This document shows, one piece after another, positions 25,011-32,372 of a stretch of 64,000 nt of DNA. Numbering within the stretch: the first letter of the stretch is position 1; every line of letters begins with the position of its first letter. Origin of the DNA: Paracoccus yeei ATCC BAA-599 (GTDB lineage Bacteria > Pseudomonadota > Alphaproteobacteria > Rhodobacterales > Rhodobacteraceae); the NCBI RefSeq assembly GCF_000622145.1, contig NZ_JHWH01000022.1, positions 25,061-89,060 of the forward strand. Direction: 5' to 3'. Both the position numbers and the translations under genes were made by a program. The notes beneath the pieces are model-generated. The model had not been told where the DNA came from and did not search any database. It saw only the letters and a program-made list of their open reading frames with translations.

Positions 25011-26316
25011 ATTGCAGTTGCGCGCGCTTGGTTTCCGGCGCCCAGACCAGAGACACCACCAGCCCCAGCAGCGGGAAGGCCGCCATGATAAGCAGCGTGG
25101 CGGAAACGCCATAGGCCTGCATCGTCACCGGCAGAAGATAGGTCGCGGCCGCTGCCGAAATGCGCGAGAATGCCGCGGCAAAGCCGACGCCGGTGGACCG
25201 AATGCGGGTCTCGAAAATCTCGGAGGGATAGACGAACTGCATGTTGTTCGCGGCCGGGGCGATGAACATGTAGCCGGCAAACAGCGTCACGATCAGCCAG
25301 GTCGGCGCATCGGGCAGCAGGCCCAGCAAAAGCAGCACGGCAAACATGATGGCGAAGGTCCAGATCACGAAATGCCGGCGCGTCAGCCAATGCAGCAGCC
25401 AAAGCCCGAATACCGCGCCCACTATCTGCAAGCCGTTCAGGAGGATGTCGACGGTCACGCCGCTGTCGATGCCCAGCGACCGGAAAACCGGCATGGCGAA
25501 GGTGAAGATCGCAAAGAACGGACCGATCTGGCAGAACCAGAACAGGCCGGCATAAAGATGCGCGCGCCAGTTCTTGTGCCGGAACAGTTCCGCAGGCGAG
25601 GGATGGGATTGTTCGAGCGTCAGCGCCGGGATGGTATGGCCGGGGCCGAAATGGCGGCGCACGATCGCTTCGGCCTCGGCCTCGCGGCCGCGCGCCTTCA
25701 GCCACATCGGGCTTTCGGGCAGGCCCAGCCGCAACAGGAAGGTGATGCCGGCCGGAATGGCGCTGCTGGCCAGAAGCATCCGCCAATCGCTGCCATCGTA
25801 CAAAATCCCCACGATAAAGGCGACGCTGAACCCGGCCTGCCAGGCCAGCGCGAAGCTGCCCAGCAGCACACCGCGCCCACGCCGGCGCGAGAATTCCGCC
25901 AGCACCGCCGTGCCCACGGCATATTCGACACCGATCGCCAGACCCAGCGCCAGGCGCAGCGCCACCAGCTGCCACATCTCCTGCACGAAATACTGCAGCA
26001 CCGACAGGATGACGAATGCGGCCAGGTTCCAGGCAAAGACCGGGCGGCGTCCATAGCGGTCGGCGAGATTGCCGAAGATCATCCCGCCGATAAAGACACC
26101 GATCAGGGCGCTGGCGGCGATCAGCCCCTGGTTCAGCCCCGACAGATGCAATTCAGCGCTGGCAAGCGTCAGCGAGGGGCCGATGATGCCCAGAACATAT
26201 CCGTCCAGAACCGCGCCGCCCATGATGGCGGCCGCGGCCATGACATGGATCTTCTTCAGCGGCGCCAGATCCAATGCAGATGGATCGGCGCCGTTCTGGC
26301 TTTCAGTCAGAATCAT
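25009..26316 (-). CDS. MFS transporter, metabolite:H+ symporter type
   Basis: 435 residues with about 12 membrane segments. The MFS loop 2-3 motif is GNLADRYGRRPVF and the signature between helices 4 and 5 is LRLALGLAIGVEYAVGTAVL. A long central cytoplasmic loop (about residues 200-240) precedes the second half. It resembles sugar/organic-acid porters. ATG at 26316 follows GGGAGGAG. It lies convergent to the LysR gene; an ATGAC-N5-GTCAT site about 200 bp upstream suggests it belongs to the island regulon and imports its substrate. Confidence 0.9.
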   Translation of the reverse strand: MILTESQNGADPSALDLAPLKKIHVMAAAAIMGGAVLDGYVLGIIGPSLTLASAELHLSGLNQGLIAASALIGVFIGGMIFGNLADRYGRRPVFAWNLAAFVILSVLQYFVQEMWQLVALRLALGLAIGVEYAVGTAVLAEFSRRRGRGVLLGSFALAWQAGFSVAFIVGILYDGSDWRMLLASSAIPAGITFLLRLGLPESPMWLKARGREAEAEAIVRRHFGPGHTIPALTLEQSHPSPAELFRHKNWRAHLYAGLFWFCQIGPFFAIFTFAMPVFRSLGIDSGVTVDILLNGLQIVGAVFGLWLLHWLTRRHFVIWTFAIMFAVLLLLGLLPDAPTWLIVTLFAGYMFIAPAANNMQFVYPSEIFETRIRSTGVGFAAAFSRISAAAATYLLPVTMQAYGVSATLLIMAAFPLLGLVVSLVWAPETKRAQLQ

Positions 26317-26648
26317 GAATCTCCTCCCAGAGATTGACAGGAATGCAGCCCATGGCTGGAAGCAGCCGTCGTTGCCGGGCAACCTCATCGCGGACGTGAG
26401 GGCGAAGGTGTGCAACCTGCTGCGTATCTTTCGAAGGATGCTGCGCCGGAGCGTTCCGGGCGCGCTGTCCCACGCGATGCGCAAGCCCTATCATTCCGGG
26501 AAGGCCCCGGCGAATGACAATTGGTCATCGAAACCATCGGGAATTTCGATCCCCCGGCCGCTTCGCGATACCTGTGAAAAAGCGGGCTCTGTCCATGCCG
26601 GGACGAGCCGCTGTTGTATCCAGTCGTGGTCCTGATTTTCGGCTTCAG
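26317..26648. other. Non-coding upstream region of the MFS gene
   Basis: About 330 bp with no convincing coding frame. It holds the MFS ribosome site at its left end and one operator-like palindrome at 26514-26528. No terminator or RNA gene was recognised. Confidence 0.6.
26514..26528. promoter_or_regulatory. Operator-like palindrome upstream of the MFS gene
   Basis: ATGAC-AATTG-GTCAT, perfect 5-bp arms. It shares ATGACAATT with the site at 23992-24000 and fits T-N11-A (TGACAATTGGTCA). It is about 200 bp from the MFS start, further than usual, so function is less certain. Confidence 0.45.
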
Positions 26649-26866
26649 TCAGCCGTGAAAATCGCCTGCGCGCCGCCGGTCGATCCGCGCGGAAAAGACG
26701 CCGGGCCAAGGGCCTTGGCTCAATCGCTCTGAAGACGCTCGTCCGGGATCGGCGGGGGGATTGATCCAGTCCGGCGCAAGGATGCCGTCGAAGGCATCGA
26801 GATCGGCACGGGCGAAGCCCTCGTAGAAGGCGATGACGATGGCCGTGTTGGTCGGATCTCGGTCAT
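26649..26866 (-). pseudogene. Decayed SnoaL-like / NTF2-fold protein
   Basis: One frame reads DPTNTAIVIAFYEGFARADL and LDAFDGILAPDWINPPADPG, the N-terminal part of a SnoaL-like polyketide cyclase/ester cyclase family protein. The likely ATG at 26866 (MTEIRP...) is one base out of frame with this segment. After about 60 residues the homology stops and the frame ends in unrelated sequence (LSQGPWPGVFSARIDRR). The normal family length is about 120-150 residues, so this is a frameshifted and truncated relic. It lies just upstream of the MFS non-coding region. Confidence 0.5.
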
Positions 26867-26930
26867 GGAACGACCCGGCTTTGGTCCGGCCCCGCAACCC
26901 GGCAGGCGGCGGGGCAGGATACAGGGTGGC

Positions 26931-28403
26931 TTACAGCCCGCCGAAATGGAACGCCTTGGTTTCCAGGTATTCCTCGATCCCCTCCTGCGCGCCCTCGCGG
27001 CCCAGGCCTGAGGCCTTGACGCCGCCGAAGGGCGCCTCGGCATGGCTGACCGCGCCGGTGTTCAGGCCGACCAGCCCGGCCTCCAGCGCCTCGCCGAAGC
27101 GGAAGGCGCGGGCCATGTCGCGGGTGAAGAAATAGGCGGCCAGGCCGAAGGGCGTGCCATTGGCGATGGCCAGCGCCTCGTCCTCGGTCTCGAAGCGGAA
27201 GATCGGCGCGACCGGGCCGAAGGTCTCCTCCGAGGCCAGCTGCATCTCGGTCGTGGCGCCCACCAGCACGGTCGGGTCGGCGAACTGCTGCCCCAGCTCG
27301 CGTGTCGCGGTGGCGCGGGTTGCGCCCTTGGACAGCGCGTCGTCGATATGGGCGCCGATCTTGGCGATGGCGGCGGGGTTGATCATCGGGCCGATCTGGA
27401 CCCCCGGTTCGGTGCCGGGGCCGACCTTCAGCGCATCGACGCGGGCGGCCAGCGCCGCGACGAAGGCGTCGTGGATGCCCGATTGCACCAGGATGCGGTT
27501 CGCACAGACGCAGGTCTGCCCGCCGTTGCGGAACTTGCTGACCATCGCGCCTTCGACTGCGGCATCCAGATCCGCGTCGTCGAAGACGATGAAGGGCGCG
27601 TTGCCGCCCAGTTCCAGCGACATCTTCTTCAGCGTCGGCGCGCATTGTTCCGCCAGCAGGGCGCCCACGCGGGTCGATCCGGTGAAGGACAGCTTGCGCA
27701 CCACCGGGCTTGCGGTCAGCGCGCCGCCGATCGCCTCGGGCCGGCCGGTCAGGATGTTCAGCACGCCCGCCGGGATCCCCGCGCGTTCCGCCAGCACGCC
27801 AAGCGCCAGCGCCGAATAGGGGGTGAAGTCCGAGGGCTTGATGACCATCGTGCAGCCGGCGGCCAGCCCCGGCGCGACCTTGCGGGTGATCATCGCATTG
27901 GGAAAGTTCCACGGCGTGACGATGGCGCAGACGCCGACCGGCTCTTTCATCGCAAAGATCTTCTTCCCCGGCACGGGCGAGGGGATGATCTTGCCGTTGA
28001 TCCGCCGCGCCTCCTCGGCGAACCAGCGCACGAAGCTGGCGCCATACAGGATCTCGCCCCGCGCCTCGGCCAAGGGCTTGCCCTGTTCGCGGGTCAGGAT
28101 CAGCGCCAGATCGTCGGCATGGTCCAGGATCAGCTGGTGCCAGGCCATCAGCAGGTCGGCGCGGTCGGCATGGGTGCGCGCCTTCCAGGCCTTCATCGCC
28201 GTTTCGGCGGCGGCGATGGCCCGCTGCGTCTCGGCCGCGGTGCAATCCGGCATCCGGCCCAGCACCGCGCCGGTGGCGGGGTCGAGCACCTCCATGTCGG
28301 CCCGCGCCAGCCATTCGCCGTCGATCAGCGCGGCTTCGCGGAACAGGTCGGGGTCCTTCAGCGCGGCCCGGATGTCGCGTGCGTTCGGGCTCATCTGGTT
28401 CAT
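26931..28403 (-). CDS. NAD(P)-dependent succinate-semialdehyde dehydrogenase (GabD-like)
   Basis: 490 residues of the aldehyde dehydrogenase superfamily. Cofactor-binding VTPWNFPNAMITRKVAPGLA and the conserved Lys in CTMVIKPSDFTPYSALA; catalytic Glu in SLELGGNAPF and catalytic Cys in NGGQTCVCANRI. It converts succinate semialdehyde (or a similar omega-oxo acid) to succinate. It overlaps the upstream tartrate-dehydrogenase-like gene by ATGA. In this island it is the natural sink for the aldehyde released by the aminotransferase or FAD oxidase. A second paralog is at 56471-57943. Confidence 0.92.
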   Translation of the reverse strand: MNQMSPNARDIRAALKDPDLFREAALIDGEWLARADMEVLDPATGAVLGRMPDCTAAETQRAIAAAETAMKAWKARTHADRADLLMAWHQLILDHADDLALILTREQGKPLAEARGEILYGASFVRWFAEEARRINGKIIPSPVPGKKIFAMKEPVGVCAIVTPWNFPNAMITRKVAPGLAAGCTMVIKPSDFTPYSALALGVLAERAGIPAGVLNILTGRPEAIGGALTASPVVRKLSFTGSTRVGALLAEQCAPTLKKMSLELGGNAPFIVFDDADLDAAVEGAMVSKFRNGGQTCVCANRILVQSGIHDAFVAALAARVDALKVGPGTEPGVQIGPMINPAAIAKIGAHIDDALSKGATRATATRELGQQFADPTVLVGATTEMQLASEETFGPVAPIFRFETEDEALAIANGTPFGLAAYFFTRDMARAFRFGEALEAGLVGLNTGAVSHAEAPFGGVKASGLGREGAQEGIEEYLETKAFHFGGL

Positions 28404-29452
28404 GCTTGCTCCTCCAGCGCGGCCAGGACTGCCGCCGTGATTTGATCGGTGCCGTGCGTGCCGGGGCGGATGCCGATGCCCCTGGCGGTCGCGGATTGCA
28501 CGGCGGCCAGCACCGCCTCGGCGGCGGCCTTCTCGCCCAGGTGCTCCAGCATCATCGCGCCCGACCAGATCGCGGCGATGGGGTTGGCGATGTTCTTGCC
28601 GGCGATGTCCGGGGCCGAGCCGTGCACCGGCTCGAACATCGAGGGACCGCTGCGGTCGGGACAGATATTGGCCGAGGCCGCAAAGCCCAAGCCCCCCTGG
28701 ATCGCCGCGCCGAGGTCGGTCAGGATGTCGCCGAACAGGTTCGACGCCACCACCACGTCCAGATCCTGCGGCGCCATCACCATCTTGGCGGCCATCGCGT
28801 CGATATGCATGGGGCTGACGGTCACGTCGGGATATTCGGCGGCCAGTTCGCGCGTCACCTCGTCCCAGAACACCATCGAATATTTCTGCGCATTCGATTT
28901 CGTGACCGAGGTCAGGTGCTTCCTGCGCGCCCGCGCCTGCTCGAACCCGAAGCGCAGGATGCGCTCGACCCCCTTGCGGGTGAAGATCGCGGTTTCCACG
29001 GCGACCTCGTTGTCGCGGCCTTGGTGGACGCGGCCGCCGGCGCCGGAATATTCGCCCTCGGTGTTCTCGCGGATGCAGAGGATGTCGAAGCCTTCCGCCT
29101 TCAGCGGCCCCTCGACCCCCGGCAGCAGCCGGTGCGGGCGGATGTTGGCATATTGGTCGAAGGCCTTGCGGATCGGCAGCAGCAGACCGTGCAGCGACAC
29201 CGAATCCGGCACCGTGGCCGGCCAGCCGACCGCACCCAGAAAGATCGCGTCAAAGGGCCGCAGCTGCTCGATCCCGTCCTCGGGCATCATCCGGCCGGTC
29301 GCGAGATAGGTCTCGCAGGACCAGCCGAAGCGGGTGGGCTCCAGCGTGAAGCCGAAGCGGGTGCCTGCGGCCGCCAGCACCTGCATCGTGGCCTCGGTCA
29401 CATCGACGCCGATACCGTCGCCAGGGATCAGCGCAATCTTGTGGGCGGTCAT
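28400..29452 (-). CDS. Isopropylmalate/isocitrate-dehydrogenase family, tartrate dehydrogenase-like
   Basis: 350 residues. It starts HKIALIPGDGIGVDVTEATM and has the family signature NLFGDILTDLGAAIQGGLGF with GSAPDIAGKNIANPIAAIWS. The substrate arm includes ILCIRENTEGEYSGAGGRVH, typical of tartrate/D-malate dehydrogenases rather than LeuB or Icd. It is an NAD-dependent oxidative decarboxylase of 2-hydroxyacids such as D-malate or tartrate. First gene of a two-gene unit with the semialdehyde dehydrogenase (4-bp overlap). Suggests dicarboxylate products in the pathway. Confidence 0.9.
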   Translation of the reverse strand: MTAHKIALIPGDGIGVDVTEATMQVLAAAGTRFGFTLEPTRFGWSCETYLATGRMMPEDGIEQLRPFDAIFLGAVGWPATVPDSVSLHGLLLPIRKAFDQYANIRPHRLLPGVEGPLKAEGFDILCIRENTEGEYSGAGGRVHQGRDNEVAVETAIFTRKGVERILRFGFEQARARRKHLTSVTKSNAQKYSMVFWDEVTRELAAEYPDVTVSPMHIDAMAAKMVMAPQDLDVVVASNLFGDILTDLGAAIQGGLGFAASANICPDRSGPSMFEPVHGSAPDIAGKNIANPIAAIWSGAMMLEHLGEKAAAEAVLAAVQSATARGIGIRPGTHGTDQITAAVLAALEEQA

Positions 29453-29653
29453 CGGGTCTCCTGATGTCGTCGTGATTCTGGTATGCGGCCAGTCATGCCA
29501 CCGCGCGGGTGGATTTAGGTTCCGAAGATGCGGCACCTCCGGCAGTTTTGAGCGGATAAGGCGCATCGGGCGGGATTTTGTGTCGCGGCACCGTCCGCGC
29601 CCAGGCGCAAACGCCCCTTTCCGACCCGCCATCGGCACCGTCAAGCCGATCCT

Positions 29654-30265
29654 TCAGGACGACAACCCCGGATCGGTACGCGCGCCTTGCGCCTTGGACC
29701 TGAACTGGCCGGGGGGCACACCGTAGATCCTTTTGAACAGGCGGGCAAAATGCGAAACGTTGTCGAAGCCCAGATCAAAGGCGATTTCCGTCAGCGGGAA
29801 CCGCGACAGCGCCAGCAGCTGGCGCGCGCGGTCCAGCCTGAGCCGCTTGTGGATGGCGGCCGGGGTGTCGTGCAGCTGCGCCACGAACAGCCGTTCCAGC
29901 TGTCGCCGGGACAGGCCGACGCGGCGGGCCGGTTCGGCGATCTGCAGGCTGCCGTCGCTGCTGTTCTCCATCGCGATCAGGGCCGCCTTCAGCCGGGGGT
30001 CGTCGCAGGCGATGGACAGGGGTTTGCGCACCTGCGTGCCCGAAGCGCGGCGCGCCTTGTCGATCTGAAGGATGTCCAGGGCCTTGCGTTCGGCGTGATG
30101 GCTGATGTGGCGGCGCACGATCTCGGCCGCCATGTCGGCCGCGCCGCTGCCGCCCGCGCAGGACCCGCGCCGCCCCTCAAGGGCGAAGAGGTGGCCGAAC
30201 GCAGCCTGTGGTCCGGGAAACGCTGGCGAAAGGCGTCGCGGCAGATCCAGCTGACGCAGCTTTCG
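29654..30265 (-). pseudogene. Truncated, frameshifted GlxA/AraC-type transcriptional regulator
   Basis: The C-terminal AraC domain is intact: SLQIAEPARRVGLSRRQLER and LTEIAFDLGFDNVSHFARLF. Upstream, the end of the DJ-1/PfpI-like domain reads LFALEGRRGSCAGGSGAADM in the same frame, but the preceding RDAFRQRFPDHRLRSAT is in another frame, with the break near 30190. Everything before SCVSWICRDAF (about 30260) is absent, so most of the N-terminal half is lost. GlxA regulators commonly control choline/glycine-betaine/carnitine catabolism, which fits the decayed dimethylglycine dehydrogenase-like gene beside it. Confidence 0.75.
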
Positions 30266-30384
30266 TGGTCCCCCGGTCGGTCCGCGCGGCGCCGTCGCCG
30301 GGTGTATGGTCGATGTCGCTCGCCGAGCTTCAAGACGGCGGCCCGCGCCCTGGCCTGACCGGCATCGTTCCCCGAGGATCATCC

Positions 30385-31084
30385 ATGCGCAAGTTTCCCG
30401 AAAAAGCAAACATCGTCATCGCCGGCCTGGGCGGCATCGTCGGCGCCTCGGTCGCCCATCACCTGATCGAGCGCGGCTGGACGATATCGTCGGCATCGAC
30501 AACCTCGGCGATTCCCACCGACATCGGCTCGACCTCGCATGGTGACGCCGGCCGAGATCAAGGCGAAATTCCCGCTGATCGAGGAAAGCATGATCCAGGG
30601 CGGGCTGTGGGACCCCGACGCGGGGCTGGTGGTGCCGCGGTCGCAGACCGTGGCCGGGCTGCTGGTGGAAAACGCCGAAAAGACCGGCCGGCTGCGCGCT
30701 TTCGCCAATACCCCGGCGCTGGAGCTGATCATCGAGGACGGCCATATCCGCGGCGTCGTCACACCGCGCGGCACGATCCGCGCCGATATCGTTATCGTCT
30801 TTACCGGCATCTGGGGGGCCAGACGGCGGCGCTGGCGGGGTCGGCATCCTGCCGATCCTCGACCCCGAAACCGGCGAGCCGCTGGTCGACAGCCTGGGCC
30901 GGCGGTCCTTCACCACCTCGATCGCCTATGGCCCCAGCATGGGGCGCAACATCATGATGGCCTATCTGCCGCATGACTGCTGCCAGCCGGGCCGCACGCT
31001 GATGGTCGACTATTTCGCCGAAACCTATCCGGTCGAGGTGGCGGCGCGCTCTACGACCCCGAGCATCTGCGGCTGCGGTCCTGA
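30385..31084 (+). pseudogene. Remnant of a dimethylglycine/sarcosine dehydrogenase-like (FAD + GcvT) gene
   Basis: Three pieces of one large protein (normally about 800-850 residues) remain. The start is MRKFPEKANIVIAGLGGIVG with a dinucleotide fold, carrying two compensating frameshifts near 30480 and 30510. From 30539 it jumps to TPAEIKAKFPLIEESMIQGG and VVPRSQTVAGLLVENAEK, so about 100 codons are lost. After about 30820 it jumps, in another frame, to LDPETGEPLVDSLGRRSFTT and YFAETYPVEVAA, skipping roughly 500 codons. A last shift near 31048 restores ALYDPEHLRLRS and the stop at 31084. The gene is clearly dead. Confidence 0.85.
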
Positions 31085-31294
31085 GCCGGGGCACCGATTC
31101 CCCACGCAGTTCGTGTCGCGGCGGACGCCGGCCCGCGTCGAGGTCGCCGGAGCGCTGCGAAGCCCGGCCTTGTTTCCCAGCCTTATCAAGCGAAAGCCCA
31201 AGGTTTCACGGCATGGTGCGGCTGCGGCGCTGTTGCGGCGGGGGCCCTGATGCTAGCCTTGCCGCATGCGACGAACGACAGGCAGGAGACCGGC

Positions 31295-32185
31295 ATGATG
31301 ACCCGCCGCAGCGCGCTTGCGGTGCTGACAAGCGCCCTGGCCACCCCGGCCCTGAGCCAGGCGCAGAAGGCCCCGGGCCTTGCGGATCTGGCCTATGCCC
31401 AGGCCTCGCCCCGCAACCGGCTGGACATCCACCGGCCCGACGGGCGGGGGCCGTTCCCGGTGCTGCTGGACATCCATGGCGGCGGCTTTCTGACCGGGGA
31501 CAAGCGCCAGCTGGCGGTGCCCCGGCAGGTGCTGCAGGCAGGCATCGCCGTGGCGCGGATGAATTACCGCCTGTCGAACCAGGCGCGCTGGCCCGCCCAG
31601 CACGAGGACGTGCTGGCGGCGGCGCATTTCCTGCAATCGCGCGCGGGGGAACTGGGGCTGGTGCCGGACCGGCTGGCGCTGGGCGGCCGCTCGGCCGGCG
31701 CCTTCCTGGCGGTCTCGGCGGCGCTGAGCATGGTGCAAGAGGGGAACGCCCCCGCCGCCGTGGTCGATTTCTACGGACCGATGGATTTCGGCAGCATGGA
31801 CGCCGACATGGCCCGGCTGGGCAGGCCGGTCAAGCGCGCCCCGGCCGATTCGCCCGAAAGCGTGGAATCGCTGCTGGTCGGCTATGCGGTGGGCGAGCGC
31901 CGGCAGGAGGCGACCGCGATGGGCCCGGTCGGCCGCCTGGCCGCGCTGGCGGACGGGCTGCGCCTGCCGCCGCTGATGATCCGGCACGGGATGCGGGATT
32001 CGATCGTCTCGGTCCATCAGGCCGAGCATCTGCGCAACGCCTGGCGCCAGGTCGATCCGCGCGCCGAGATCGACTTTGCCCTGCTGGAGGGCGAGGGTCA
32101 CGGCACCGGCGCCTTTGGCGGCGACCGGGTGCTGGGCGATCTGGCGGGCTTCCTGACGCGGCACCTGCGCCGGGCGGACGGCTAG
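31295..32185 (+). CDS. Secreted or periplasmic alpha/beta-hydrolase (esterase)
   Basis: 296 residues. The N-terminus MMTRRSALAVLTSALATPAL is a signal peptide with a twin-Arg-like start. Oxyanion motif HGGG in LLDIHGGGFLTGDK, nucleophile Ser in ALGGRSAGAFLAV, and late His in LLEGEGHGTGAFGG; these match the hormone-sensitive-lipase-like/BD-FAE esterase group. ATG at 31295 follows GGCAGGAG; the earlier in-frame ATG at 31250 lacks one. It is the last intact island gene before ccr. Substrate unknown. Confidence 0.85.
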   Translation: MMTRRSALAVLTSALATPALSQAQKAPGLADLAYAQASPRNRLDIHRPDGRGPFPVLLDIHGGGFLTGDKRQLAVPRQVLQAGIAVARMNYRLSNQARWPAQHEDVLAAAHFLQSRAGELGLVPDRLALGGRSAGAFLAVSAALSMVQEGNAPAAVVDFYGPMDFGSMDADMARLGRPVKRAPADSPESVESLLVGYAVGERRQEATAMGPVGRLAALADGLRLPPLMIRHGMRDSIVSVHQAEHLRNAWRQVDPRAEIDFALLEGEGHGTGAFGGDRVLGDLAGFLTRHLRRADG

Positions 32186-32293
32186 GGCGCCGGACGGCGG
32201 CCGCGCCTGCCCGCGCCGCCTCTCGACGTTTCTGCGCCGCGGCTACAAAAGCACCGATGGGTCATATTATTGCGCACAACCGTCGCCAAACTG

Positions 32294-32322
32294 TTGCAAT
32301 GTTGCGCTGCACCAGCTAACCA
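32294..32322 (+). promoter_or_regulatory. Candidate ccr promoter with motif shared with ecm
   Basis: TTGCAA (32294-32299), 17-bp spacer, TAACCA (32317-32322). GCAATGTTGCGCT (32296-32308) matches GCAATGTTACGCT in the ecm promoter with one mismatch. TGTTGC occurs twice in tandem (TGTTGCAATGTTGC), which may be half-sites. Confidence 0.5.
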
Positions 32323-32372
32323 TACTCTCATCGCAAGCCCGATTCTGCATCGCGGCAAGACAGGAGAAGCGG

